64,000 bases of DNA from contig NZ_WEGH01000005.1 in assembly GCF_009604375.1 (NCBI RefSeq), positions 124,001-188,000 of the forward strand, written 5' to 3'. The stretch is from Actinomadura macrotermitis. GTDB taxonomy: Bacteria; Actinomycetota; Actinomycetes; Streptosporangiales; Streptosporangiaceae. Below are positions 1 through 7,648 of this stretch, piece by piece; position 1 is the stretch's first letter; each line of letters begins with the position of its first letter. The position numbers and the translations under genes were made by a program. Below the pieces are notes generated by a model. It searched no databases and was not told the origin of the DNA. It saw only the letters and a list, made by a program, of their open reading frames with translations.

Positions 1-1
1 G

Positions 2-673
2 AAGGTGGCCAAGAAGGACGCCGCGTTCCGCCAGCACGCCCACCGGGGCAGCGGCCGCGGCCTGATCGAGGTGGCCGGGGAGACCGGCGCGGGGCTGATC
101 GTGATCGGCTCGGCGCCGCGCGGCCGGCGCGGCCGCATCGCCATCGGCAGCACCGCCGACCAGCTCCTGCACGGCTCGCCGGTGCCGGTCCTGCTGGCCC
201 CGCGCGGGTACGCCGAGGAGGCGCCGGAGCGGTTCGGGCGGCTGACCGTCGCCTACTGGCGGCGCCGCGACACCGAGGCCCCGCTGGCGGTGGCCGGGGC
301 CTTCGCGCGCCGGCTCGGGCTGCCGGTCCGGCTGGTCACCCTGGTGCTGCGGCCCCCGGGGCTGCCGGCCCGGTTCCTGCGCGCCGACGACGTCGTGCAG
401 CGCCAGCTCGCGCAGGCCGAGAAGGACCTGGCGCACGCCGCCGGGGTCGTCGGCGCGGACGGCGCGGTGGAGGTGCGGACCGAGGCGGTGCCGGGCGTCG
501 GCATCGCCAAGACGCTCGGCGCGGTGGACATGCCGCCGGGCGAGGTGCTGGCCTGCATGTCCAGCCATGACGGCCCGCTGCGCAAGGTGTTCCTCGGCGA
601 GAGCGCCGGCAAGATCGTCCGCGCCGCGCCGTGCCCGGTGCTGGTGCTGCCGCGGGGCGGCGGGACGCGCTGA
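2..673 (+). CDS. Universal stress protein, tandem UspA domains (5' end outside window)
   Basis: The reading frame is already open at base 2, so the true start lies upstream. What is visible is the end of one Usp domain and a complete second one. Each carries the C-terminal nucleotide-binding signature: GSAPRGRRGRIAIGSTAD near residues 35-52 of the visible part, followed by the hydrophobic strand VPVLLAP, and SSHDGPLRKVFLGESAGKI near residues 186-204 followed by CPVLVLP. Two-domain Usp proteins are common in actinobacteria; they are cytosolic ATP-binding proteins induced in stress or dormancy, but the specific role cannot be told here. The first GTG in the window (base 5) is probably internal. 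The next gene is 97 bases downstream and separately controlled. Confidence 0.85.
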   Translation, partial: KVAKKDAAFRQHAHRGSGRGLIEVAGETGAGLIVIGSAPRGRRGRIAIGSTADQLLHGSPVPVLLAPRGYAEEAPERFGRLTVAYWRRRDTEAPLAVAGAFARRLGLPVRLVTLVLRPPGLPARFLRADDVVQRQLAQAEKDLAHAAGVVGADGAVEVRTEAVPGVGIAKTLGAVDMPPGEVLACMSSHDGPLRKVFLGESAGKIVRAAPCPVLVLPRGGGTR

Positions 674-690
674 GCGCGCATCAGTGCAGG

Positions 691-709
691 TTAGGTAAGG
701 CTTACCTGC
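691..709. promoter_or_regulatory. IdeR/DtxR-like iron box
   Basis: The 19-mer TTAGGTAAGGCTTACCTGC matches the DtxR/IdeR consensus TTAGGTTAGGCTAACCTAA at 15 of 19 positions, and its core GGTAAG-G-CTTACC is a perfect palindrome. It lies 62 bases upstream of the first suf operon codon. IdeR/DmdR binding here would tie Fe-S assembly to iron supply; binding itself is inferred. Confidence 0.65.
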
Positions 710-734
710 GTGAGCGACGACATCGGGAGTTCAC

Positions 735-764
735 TTGGTGGCCGGGAAGTAATTACGGCACACT
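735..764 (+). promoter_or_regulatory. Putative suf operon promoter (leaderless)
   Basis: TTGGTG (735-740), an 18-base spacer and CACACT (759-764) form a plausible -35/-10 pair. The -10 ends exactly 6 bases before the GTG at 771, and no Shine-Dalgarno sequence precedes that GTG, so the transcript probably starts at or next to the start codon. The hexamers are weak matches. Confidence 0.4.
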
Positions 765-774
765 GATGTTGTGA
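760..774. promoter_or_regulatory. SufR-type operator ACACT-N5-TGTGA
   Basis: ACACT (760-764), spacer GATGT and TGTGA (770-774) form an interrupted palindrome of the form I recall for the mycobacterial SufR autoregulatory site. It overlaps the putative -10 element and the sufR start codon, ideal for autorepression by the first gene product. Confidence 0.6.
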
Positions 775-1559
775 AAAACGTGAACGAGCATCCGACGAGC
801 GCCCCGGCCGCCCCCGCGCGGTCCGCCGGCGTGCCGTCGGGTGGCGCCGGGCAGGGCGAGCGCGACACCCGCGCCCGCGTCGCCCGGCTCATCCTCGAGC
901 ACGGTCCGATCACCGCGTCCGGCCTCGGCGAGCGCATCGGGCTCACGCCCGCCGCGATCCGCCGGCACCTGGACGCGCTGCTCGCCGAGGGCATGATCGA
1001 AACGCGCGAGGCGCGCTCGCAGAAGTCCCGCGGGCGCGGCCGGCCGGCCAAGTGGTTCGCCATCACCGACGCCGGCCGCAGCGCCTTCGTGCACGCCTAC
1101 GACGACCTGGCCACCAGCGCGCTGCGCTTCCTGGCCGAGACGGCCGGGGAGCAGGCGGTCACCCGCTTCGCCCGGCGTCAGATCGCCGACCTGGAGCGAC
1201 GCTACCACCCGGTGGTCAAGGGGGCCCCGCCCCAGCAGCGGCTCCGCACGCTGGCCGAGGCCCTGTCGGGCGACGGCTACGCCGCGGCGACCGCCAAGGC
1301 CCCCTGGCCCGGCGGCGGCGAGCAGCTCTGCCAGCACCACTGCCCGGTCGCGCACGTCGCCGCGGAGTTCCCGCAGCTGTGCGAGGCCGAGACCGAGGCG
1401 TTCGGCCGGCTGCTCGGCCTGCCGGTGCAGCGGCTGGCGACCATCGCCCACGGCGACGGAATCTGCACCACCCACGTCAGCTCGCGCTCCCTGTGCGAAG
1501 GGGAGCCGGCCGACGGTCCGGATATTGATGACGAGGAGTCCGGGAGGACCTCCCTATGA
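771..1559 (+). CDS. sufR: SufR-type Fe-S sensing repressor of the suf operon
   Basis: 262-residue winged-helix regulator. The N-terminal HTH (about residues 25-90) includes GPITASGLGERIGLTPAAIRRH and a wing around KSRGRGRPAKW. A C-terminal Cys-rich half contains EQLCQHHCPVAH, PQLC and GDGICTTH, the pattern expected for [4Fe-4S] ligation in SufR. It is first in the suf operon and its stop overlaps the sufB start (ATGA, 1556-1559). Holo-SufR is known to repress suf; loss of the cluster derepresses it. The start is GTG 771, chosen because the operator and the leaderless -10 spacing point to it; GTG 780 is an in-frame alternative. Confidence 0.88.
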   Translation: MKNVNEHPTSAPAAPARSAGVPSGGAGQGERDTRARVARLILEHGPITASGLGERIGLTPAAIRRHLDALLAEGMIETREARSQKSRGRGRPAKWFAITDAGRSAFVHAYDDLATSALRFLAETAGEQAVTRFARRQIADLERRYHPVVKGAPPQQRLRTLAEALSGDGYAAATAKAPWPGGGEQLCQHHCPVAHVAAEFPQLCEAETEAFGRLLGLPVQRLATIAHGDGICTTHVSSRSLCEGEPADGPDIDDEESGRTSL

Positions 1560-2968
1560 CGACTGCAGCCCACCCGGAGCTGGAAGGGCTCGACCGGTAC
1601 AAGTTCGGCTGGGCCGACTCCGACGCCGCCGGCGCCTCGGCCCGCCGCGGCCTGAACGAGGACGTCGTCCGCGACATCTCGGCCAAGAAGAGCGAGCCGG
1701 AGTGGATGCTCGACCTGCGCCTGAAGGGGCTGCGGCTGTTCGACAAGAAGCCGATGCCCTCCTGGGGCTCGGACCTGTCGGACATCGACTTCGACAACAT
1801 CAAGTACTTCGTCCGCTCCACCGAGAAGCAGGCGGCGTCCTGGGAAGAGCTCCCCGAGGACATCAAGAACACCTACGACAAGCTCGGCATCCCCGAGGCC
1901 GAGAAGCAGCGGCTGATCGCGGGCGTCGCGGCGCAGTACGAGTCCGAGGTCGTCTACCACAAGATCCGTGAGGACCTCGAGGAGAAGGGCGTCCTGTTCC
2001 TGGACACCGACACCGGCCTGCGCGAGCACCCGGAGATCTTCCAGGAGTACTTCGGCAAGGTCATCCCGGTCGGCGACAACAAGTTCGCCGCGCTGAACAC
2101 CGCGGTGTGGTCGGGCGGCTCGTTCATCTACGTGCCGCCGGGCGTGCACGTGGAGATCCCGCTGCAGGCCTACTTCCGGATCAACACCGAGAACATGGGC
2201 CAGTTCGAGCGGACGCTGATCATCGCGGACGAGGGCTCGTACGTGCACTACGTCGAGGGCTGTACCGCGCCGATCTACAAGTCCGACTCGCTGCACTCGG
2301 CCGTGGTGGAGATCGTGGTGAAGAAGGACGCGCGCGTCCGCTACACCACCATCCAGAACTGGTCGAACAACGTGTACAACCTGGTGACCAAGCGCGCCGT
2401 CGCCTACGAGGGCGCCACCATGGAGTGGATCGACGGCAACATCGGCTCCAAGGTCACCATGAAGTACCCGGCGGTCTACCTGCTCGGCGAGCACGCCAAG
2501 GGCGAGACGCTGTCCATCGCCTTCGCCGGCGAGGGCCAGCACCAGGACGCGGGCGCCAAGATGGTGCACGCCGCCCCCAACACCTCCTCCACCATCGTGT
2601 CCAAGTCGGTGGCGCGCGGCGGCGGCCGCACGTCCTACCGGGGCCTGGTGCAGATCCAGGAGGGCGCCGAGCACAGCAGGTCCACCGTCAAGTGCGACGC
2701 GCTGCTGGTGGACCAGATCAGCCGGTCCGACACCTACCCCTACGTCGACGTCCGCGAGGACGACGTGGAGATGGGCCACGAGGCCACCGTCTCCAAGGTG
2801 TCGGAGGACCAGCTGTTCTACCTGATGAGCCGCGGCCTCACCGAGGACGAGGCGATGGCCATGATCGTGCGCGGGTTCGTCGAGCCGATCGCGCGCGAGC
2901 TGCCGATGGAATACGCCCTTGAGCTGAACCGGCTCATCGAGCTGCAGATGGAAGGAGCCGTCGGCTGA
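1556..2968 (+). CDS. sufB: Fe-S cluster scaffold protein SufB
   Basis: 470 residues, normal for SufB. The SufB/SufD beta-helix core runs through the C-terminal two thirds, with conserved stretches such as IYVPPGVHVEIPLQAYFRIN, YVHYVEGCTAPIY and TVKCDALLVDQ; the Cys in TVKCDALL corresponds to the essential persulfide-accepting cysteine (E. coli Cys405). SufB forms the SufBC2D scaffold on which a nascent Fe-S cluster is built from SufS/SufU-derived sulfur. The start ATG overlaps the sufR stop by 4 bases and the stop overlaps sufD by 1 base (TGATG), so translation is coupled. No intein is present, although SufB is a known intein host in mycobacteria. Confidence 0.97.
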   Translation: MTTAAHPELEGLDRYKFGWADSDAAGASARRGLNEDVVRDISAKKSEPEWMLDLRLKGLRLFDKKPMPSWGSDLSDIDFDNIKYFVRSTEKQAASWEELPEDIKNTYDKLGIPEAEKQRLIAGVAAQYESEVVYHKIREDLEEKGVLFLDTDTGLREHPEIFQEYFGKVIPVGDNKFAALNTAVWSGGSFIYVPPGVHVEIPLQAYFRINTENMGQFERTLIIADEGSYVHYVEGCTAPIYKSDSLHSAVVEIVVKKDARVRYTTIQNWSNNVYNLVTKRAVAYEGATMEWIDGNIGSKVTMKYPAVYLLGEHAKGETLSIAFAGEGQHQDAGAKMVHAAPNTSSTIVSKSVARGGGRTSYRGLVQIQEGAEHSRSTVKCDALLVDQISRSDTYPYVDVREDDVEMGHEATVSKVSEDQLFYLMSRGLTEDEAMAMIVRGFVEPIARELPMEYALELNRLIELQMEGAVG

Positions 2969-4092
2969 TGGGGCTCGACACTCGTCCCCTCTCGACGTTG
3001 CACGAGAGGGGTTCCTTCGAGGTCGCCGACTTCGAGGTCCCGACCGGCCGCGAGGAGGAGTGGCGGTTCACCCCGCTGCGCCGCCTGCGCGGTCTGCACA
3101 ACGGGTCCGCCGCGGCGGACGGCAAGATCCTCCTCGAGGTGGACGCGGCGCCCGAGGTGACCGTGGAGACCGTGGGCCGCGGCGACGCCCGGATCGGCAC
3201 GGCGTTCACGCCCGCCGACCGGGTGAGCGCGCAGGCCTGGGCGTCCTTCACCGAGGCGACCGTCGTCACCGTGCCCAAGGAGACCGAGGCGTCCGCGCCG
3301 ACGGTCCTGCGGCTGCGCGGCGAGGACGCCGGCGCCGCCGCCTACGGGCACACCACCGTGATCCTGGAGCCGTTCGCCCGCGCCACCGTCGTGCTGGCGC
3401 ACCGCGGCGACGCGACCTACGCCGACAACGTCGAGTTCATCGTCGGCGACGGCGCCTCGCTGTCGGTGATCAGCCTGCAGGACTGGTCGCACGACAGCGT
3501 GCACGTGGCGCACCAGTACACCCGCCTCGGCCGCGACGCCCGGTTCGTCTCGCACAACATCACCCTCGGCGGCGACCTGGTGCGGATCTCGCCGACGGTC
3601 GCCTACGACGGCCCCGGCGGCGACGCCGAGCTGTACGGCGTCTACTTCGCCGACGGCGGCCAGCACCTGGAGCACCGGCTGCTGGTGGACCACACCGTCC
3701 CCAACTGCCGCAGCCGGGTCGACTACCGCGGCGCGCTGCAGGACGAGGGCGCGCACGCCGTCTGGATCGGCGACGTGATCATCCGCGTCGAGGCCGAGGG
3801 CACCGACACCTACGAGCTGAACCGCAACCTGGTGCTGACCGACGGCACCCGGGTGGACTCGGTGCCGAACCTGGAGATCCTGACCGGCGAGGTCGCCGGC
3901 GCGGGGCACGCCTCGGCGTCCGGACGCCTGGACGACGAGCACCTGTTCTACCTGCAGGCCCGCGGCATCACCTTCGACGAGGCCCGGCGCATGGTCGTCC
4001 GCGGCTTCCTCGGCCAGCTCATCGAGCGCATCGAGGTGCCCGAGGTCCGCGAGAAGGTGCAGCAGGCGATCGAAGCGGAGCTGGACCGATGA
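2968..4092 (+). CDS. sufD: Fe-S cluster assembly protein SufD
   Basis: 374 residues. The protein is homologous to SufB in its C-terminal part: LVDHTVPNCRSRVDYRGAL, the Ala/Gly-rich GAGHASASGRLDDEHLFYLQ, and an end resembling SufB's (ARGITFDEARRMVVRGFLGQ). The N-terminal region carries the GREEEWRFTPLRRL motif typical of SufD. It partners SufB and a SufC dimer in the SufBC2D scaffold and is needed for iron entry. Translationally coupled upstream (TGATG with sufB) and downstream (ATGA with the Rieske gene, 4089-4092). Confidence 0.96.
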   Translation: MGLDTRPLSTLHERGSFEVADFEVPTGREEEWRFTPLRRLRGLHNGSAAADGKILLEVDAAPEVTVETVGRGDARIGTAFTPADRVSAQAWASFTEATVVTVPKETEASAPTVLRLRGEDAGAAAYGHTTVILEPFARATVVLAHRGDATYADNVEFIVGDGASLSVISLQDWSHDSVHVAHQYTRLGRDARFVSHNITLGGDLVRISPTVAYDGPGGDAELYGVYFADGGQHLEHRLLVDHTVPNCRSRVDYRGALQDEGAHAVWIGDVIIRVEAEGTDTYELNRNLVLTDGTRVDSVPNLEILTGEVAGAGHASASGRLDDEHLFYLQARGITFDEARRMVVRGFLGQLIERIEVPEVREKVQQAIEAELDR

Positions 4093-4406
4093 GCTTTGTG
4101 AAGGTGTGCGCCGTCGCCGACATCCCCGCGGACGGGGCCCTCGGCGTGGAGATCGACGACACCCCCGTGGCGCTGGTGCGCACCGGCGACGAGGTGTACG
4201 CGGTCAACGACATCTGCTCGCACGCCGAGGTCTCGCTCTCCGAGGGCGAGGTCTACAACGGCACCATCGAGTGCTGGCTGCACGGGTCGTGCTTCGACCT
4301 GCGCAGCGGCAAGCCCACCAACCCGCCGGCGACGCAGCCGGTCGCCACCTACCGGGTGAAGGTCGAGGACGGCGACGTCTACGTCTCGCTCGGCTCCGAC
4401 GACTGA
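4089..4406 (+). CDS. Rieske [2Fe-2S] ferredoxin in the suf operon
   Basis: 105 residues, one Rieske domain. The cluster ligands are visible as C-S-H (residues 43-45) and C-W-L-H-G (62-66), the CxH...CxxH arrangement of Rieske ferredoxins of aromatic ring dioxygenases. No oxygenase gene lies nearby; instead the ATG overlaps the sufD stop and sufC follows 24 bases later, so it is a true suf operon member. Such a gene between sufD and sufC is, as I recall, usual in streptomycetes and relatives but missing in mycobacteria. Probable job: electron donor for assembly or repair of clusters (inference). Databases often label it as a dioxygenase ferredoxin subunit, which is likely misleading. Confidence 0.9.
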   Translation: MSFVKVCAVADIPADGALGVEIDDTPVALVRTGDEVYAVNDICSHAEVSLSEGEVYNGTIECWLHGSCFDLRSGKPTNPPATQPVATYRVKVEDGDVYVSLGSDD

Positions 4407-4430
4407 ACCCACGAGGGAAAGCACACAGAT

Positions 4431-5198
4431 ATGGCCACGCTTGAGATCCGCGACCTCCACGTCTCCGTCGGTGCGGGCACCGACGGCAGCAAGGAGATCC
4501 TGCGCGGGGTCAACCTGACGGTCAAGGCCGGCGAGACCCACGCGATCATGGGGCCGAACGGCTCCGGCAAGTCCACCCTGGCCTACGCCATCGCCGGGCA
4601 CCCCAAGTACACCGTCACCGGCGGCACCGTCACCCTGGACGGCGAGGACGTCCTGGAGATGAGCGTCGACGAGCGCGCCCGCGCGGGCCTGTTCCTGGCG
4701 ATGCAGTACCCGGTCGAGGTGCCCGGCGTCTCGGTGTCGAACTTCCTGCGCTCGGCCATCACCGCCGTGCGCGGCGAGGCGCCGAAGCTGCGCGACTTCT
4801 CCAAGGAGATGAAGGCCGCGATGGACGCGCTGTCCATCGACCCGGCGTTCGCCCAGCGCAGCCTGAACGAGGGCTTCTCCGGCGGCGAGAAGAAGCGGCA
4901 CGAGATCCTGCAGCTGGAGCTGCTCAAGCCCAAGATCGCGGTGCTGGACGAGACCGACTCGGGCCTGGACGTGGACGCCCTGAAGGTCGTCTCCGAGGGC
5001 GTCAACCGGTTCAGCGCGCAGGGCGAGACCGGCGTGCTGCTGATCACGCACTACACCCGCATCCTGCGGTACGTCAAGCCCGACTTCGTGCACGTCTTCG
5101 CCGGCGGCAAGATCGTCGCCGAGGGCGGCCCGGAGCTGGCCGACGTGCTGGAGAACGAGGGCTACGAGAAGTACGTGAAGGCGGGCGCATCGGCATGA
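4431..5198 (+). CDS. sufC: SufC ATPase of the Fe-S assembly complex
   Basis: 255-residue ABC-type ATPase. Walker A is GPNGSGKST (41-49), the signature is FSGGEKKRHE, and Walker B is IAVLDETDSGLD, with the SufC-typical DETDSGLD in place of the usual DEP. SufC dimerises on SufB-SufD and its ATP cycle drives the conformational change that exposes the SufB-SufD interface. There is no membrane partner, as expected. Its stop overlaps the ATG of a 34-codon ORF (5195-5299). Confidence 0.97.
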   Translation: MATLEIRDLHVSVGAGTDGSKEILRGVNLTVKAGETHAIMGPNGSGKSTLAYAIAGHPKYTVTGGTVTLDGEDVLEMSVDERARAGLFLAMQYPVEVPGVSVSNFLRSAITAVRGEAPKLRDFSKEMKAAMDALSIDPAFAQRSLNEGFSGGEKKRHEILQLELLKPKIAVLDETDSGLDVDALKVVSEGVNRFSAQGETGVLLITHYTRILRYVKPDFVHVFAGGKIVAEGGPELADVLENEGYEKYVKAGASA

Positions 5199-5299
5199 GC
5201 GGGCTGGAGGGGCGCGGCGCCGCCTGGACTGAGGAGCCTGCGACGAGGGAAGGCGGCGCCGTGAAGGCGCCCCGGAAGCCCGCGGGAGGTACGGCATGA
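5195..5299 (+). CDS. Candidate 34-aa small protein between sufC and sufS
   Basis: The space between sufC and sufS is exactly filled by an open frame of 34 codons beginning MSGLEGRGAAWTEEP and ending KAPRKPAGGTA. Its ATG (5195) forms an ATGA overlap with the sufC stop, and its TGA (5297-5299) forms an ATGA overlap with the sufS ATG (5296), the same junction used elsewhere in this operon. It has no family that I recognise, no membrane segment and a basic C-terminus. It could be a small coupling peptide that carries ribosomes to sufS rather than a functional protein. sufS also has its own strong Shine-Dalgarno (GGGAGG, 5284-5289). Confidence 0.45.
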   Translation: MSGLEGRGAAWTEEPATREGGAVKAPRKPAGGTA

Positions 5300-6561
5300 C
5301 ATTGCTCCCCGAGGAGATCAAGAAGGACTTCCCGCTGCTGCAGCGCACGGTCCGCGGCGGCGCGCCGCTGGTCTACCTGGACTCGGGCGCGACGTCGCAG
5401 AAGCCGGTGCAGGTGCTGGACGCCGAGCGGGAGTTCTACGAGCGGCACAACGCGGCCGTGCACCGCGGCGCGCACCTGCTCGCCGAGGAGGCCACCGACG
5501 CGTTCGAGGCCGCCCGCGCCAAGATCGCGGCGTTCGTCGGCGCGGTGCCGGGCGAGATCGTGTTCACCAAGAACGCGACCGAGGCGATCAACCTGGTGGC
5601 GTACGCGATGAGCAACGCCGCCACCGCGGGGCCCGAGGCCGAGCGGTTCAAGGTCGGCCCCGGCGACGAGATCGTCGTCACCGAGATGGAGCACCACGCC
5701 AACCTGGTGCCCTGGCAGCAGCTCTGCCAGCGGACCGGGGCGACGCTGCGCTGGTTCTCGCTCACCGACGACGGCCGGCTGGACCTGGACGACCTGGACG
5801 GGCTGGTCAACGAGCGCACCAGGCTGGTCGCGCTCACCCACCAGTCCAACGTGCTCGGCACCGTCCCGCCGGTCCAGCTGATCGCCGAGCGCGCGCACGC
5901 GGTCGGCGCCCTGGTCATCGTGGACGGCGCCCAGTCGGTGCCGCACCAGGCCGTGGACGTGACGACGCTCGGCGCCGACTTCCTGGTCTTCTCGGGGCAC
6001 AAGATGCTCGGCCCGACCGGCATCGGCGTGCTGTGGGGCCGCCGCGAGCTGCTGGAGGCCATGCCGCCGTTCATCACCGGCGGCTCCATGATCGAGGTCG
6101 TCCGGATGGAGGGCTCGACCTTCATGCCGCCGCCGCAGCGGTTCGAGGCGGGCTCGCCGAACGTCGCCCAGGCCGTCGGCCTCGGCGCGGCCTGCGACTA
6201 CCTCACCGCGCTCGGCATGGACAGCGTGCACGCGCACGAGGAGATCCTCACCGGCTACGCGCTGGAGCGGCTCGGCGAGATCGACGGCGTGCGGATCATC
6301 GGCCCGGCCACCACCGAGGCGCGCGGCGGCGCGGTGTCGTTCACGGTGAACGACATCCACCCGCACGACGTCGGGCAGGTGCTGGACGAGCTCGGCGTCG
6401 AGGTCCGGGTGGGGCACCACTGCGCGTGGCCGATCTGCCGCCACTTCGGCATCCCGGCGACGACCCGCGCCTCGTTCTACGTGCACAACACCCTGGCCGA
6501 CATCGACGCGCTCGCCGAGGGTGTGCGCAAGGCGCAGAAGTTCTTCGGCACCGGCCTTTAG
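5296..6561 (+). CDS. sufS: Cysteine desulfurase SufS
   Basis: 421-residue PLP enzyme of the group II NifS/SufS class. PLP lysine K236 lies in VFSGHKMLGPTG; the catalytic persulfide cysteine C376 lies in RVGHHCAWPICRHFG, the short active-site loop typical of group II enzymes that need a dedicated sulfur acceptor (SufU here). It removes sulfur from L-cysteine, giving L-alanine and an enzyme persulfide. ATG 5296 is preceded by GGGAGG at 5-6 bases. A perfect 22-base palindrome separates it from sufU. Confidence 0.97.
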   Translation: MTLLPEEIKKDFPLLQRTVRGGAPLVYLDSGATSQKPVQVLDAEREFYERHNAAVHRGAHLLAEEATDAFEAARAKIAAFVGAVPGEIVFTKNATEAINLVAYAMSNAATAGPEAERFKVGPGDEIVVTEMEHHANLVPWQQLCQRTGATLRWFSLTDDGRLDLDDLDGLVNERTRLVALTHQSNVLGTVPPVQLIAERAHAVGALVIVDGAQSVPHQAVDVTTLGADFLVFSGHKMLGPTGIGVLWGRRELLEAMPPFITGGSMIEVVRMEGSTFMPPPQRFEAGSPNVAQAVGLGAACDYLTALGMDSVHAHEEILTGYALERLGEIDGVRIIGPATTEARGGAVSFTVNDIHPHDVGQVLDELGVEVRVGHHCAWPICRHFGIPATTRASFYVHNTLADIDALAEGVRKAQKFFGTGL

Positions 6562-6569
6562 CCGGGGCT

Positions 6570-6591
6570 GCGGAGGGGACGTCCCCTCCGC
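6570..6591. other. Perfect palindrome between sufS and sufU
   Basis: GCGGAGGGGAC (6570-6580) is followed directly by its reverse complement (6581-6591), 9 bases after the sufS stop. There is no T tract, so it is not a canonical terminator; it may be an mRNA-processing or stabilising hairpin that sets the sufS:sufU ratio. Confidence 0.5.
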
Positions 6592-6651
6592 GAGGAACAG
6601 CCTGACACCGGCCCGTGTTGTAGGACGCGAAGGCCGCCGAGAAAGGAAGTC

Positions 6652-7110
6652 ATGCAGCTCGAGGCGATGTACCAGGAGGTCATCCTGGATCATTACCGCA
6701 ACCCCCTGAACAAGGGGCTGCGGGAGCCGTACGAGGGCGAGGCGCACCACGTCAACCCGACCTGCGGCGACGAGATCACGCTGCGGGTGCACCTGACCGG
6801 TGCCGGGCAGGACGCGGTCGTGGCCGACGTCTCCTACGACGCCATGGGCTGCTCCATCAGCCAGGCCAGCGCCTCGGTGATGAGCGACCTGATCATCGGC
6901 AAGTCCGTCAAGGAGGCCATGGAGGTCGGGGACGAGTTCCTGACCCTCATGCAGTCGCGCGGACAGGACGTCCAGCTCGACGAGGACCTCCTGGAGGACG
7001 CCGTGGCCTTCGCCGGCGTCTCCAAGTACCCCGCCCGCATCAAGTGCGCCCTGCTCGCCTGGATGGCGTGGAAGGACGCGACCGCCCGCGCCCTCGGAGA
7101 GGCATCATGA
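6652..7110 (+). CDS. sufU: Zinc-dependent sulfurtransferase SufU
   Basis: 152 residues, IscU-like fold but with the SufU-specific features. Zinc ligands are visible as C38 and D40 (NPTCGDE), C67 (DAMGCSIS) and C132 (RIKCALLAW), and the roughly 20-residue insertion between the second and third Cys that distinguishes SufU from IscU is present. In Bacillus and actinobacteria SufU binds zinc and takes persulfide sulfur from SufS. The start has a good Shine-Dalgarno (AAAGGAAG). The stop overlaps sufT (ATGA, 7107-7110). Confidence 0.95.
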   Translation: MQLEAMYQEVILDHYRNPLNKGLREPYEGEAHHVNPTCGDEITLRVHLTGAGQDAVVADVSYDAMGCSISQASASVMSDLIIGKSVKEAMEVGDEFLTLMQSRGQDVQLDEDLLEDAVAFAGVSKYPARIKCALLAWMAWKDATARALGEAS

Positions 7111-7502
7111 CCGACGACATCCCCGCGACCGACTCGCCCGCCACCGAGGCCCCCGCCGAGGCGCCCGCCGCCGAGGCCGCCGCGGCCCCGGCGGGCACCG
7201 TGCCCGACGAGGAGATCCTGGAGGCGCTCAAGGACGTGGTGGACCCCGAGCTCGGCATCAACGTCGTCGACCTCGGCCTGATCTACGGCATCGACCTGGC
7301 CGACGGGATCGCCACCATCGACATGACGCTGACCAGCGCCGCCTGCCCGCTCACCGACGTGATCGAGGACCAGGCGCACAGCGCGCTGGAGGGCCTGGTC
7401 AAGGACGTCAAGATCAACTGGGTCTGGCTGCCGCCGTGGGGCCCCGACAAGATCACCGACGAGGGCCGCGACCAGCTGCGCGCCCTCGGCTTCAACGTCT
7501 GA
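7107..7502 (+). CDS. sufT: SufT/DUF59 (MIP18-like) Fe-S assembly factor
   Basis: 131 residues. An Ala/Glu/Pro-rich disordered N-terminus (about 1-30) precedes a DUF59 domain: EEILEALKDVVDPELGINVVD, GLIYGI, and the conserved Cys in TSAACPLTD (about residue 80). DUF59 proteins help mature or deliver Fe-S clusters under high demand. It is the last suf operon gene, with an ATG overlapping the sufU stop, and is followed by a strong terminator. The longer reading frame upstream (from 7044) overlaps sufU and was rejected. Confidence 0.93.
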   Translation: MTDDIPATDSPATEAPAEAPAAEAAAAPAGTVPDEEILEALKDVVDPELGINVVDLGLIYGIDLADGIATIDMTLTSAACPLTDVIEDQAHSALEGLVKDVKINWVWLPPWGPDKITDEGRDQLRALGFNV

Positions 7503-7533
7503 CCCGCGTCTCCCGCACAGCGTCTCTCGCACC

Positions 7534-7572
7534 GGGGCCGCGTCCTGCCAGGGACGCGGCCCCGTCGCTTTT
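7534..7572 (+). terminator. Intrinsic terminator of the suf operon
   Basis: Twelve-base-pair perfect stem, GGGGCCGCGTCC (7534-7545) with its complement at 7552-7563, loop TGCCAG, followed by GTCGCTTTT. Confidence 0.85.
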
Positions 7573-7648
7573 CCGGCCCGGATACTTCGAAGGATGTACG
7601 CCCGCCCGTCTCCAGGGCGGACGCGCGGGCCGTCCGGGACATGCTGAG

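Noticed and set aside
1277..2779. Long antisense ORF opposite sufB (and many similar long ORFs elsewhere)
   Set aside because: In DNA of this GC content antisense and shifted frames stay open by codon bias; these translations are Arg/Ala/Pro or His/Val/Gly-rich with no domain, while the opposite frame is a clear conserved gene.
1556..2968. Intein in SufB
   Set aside because: The protein has the normal length of 470 residues and uninterrupted conserved motifs.
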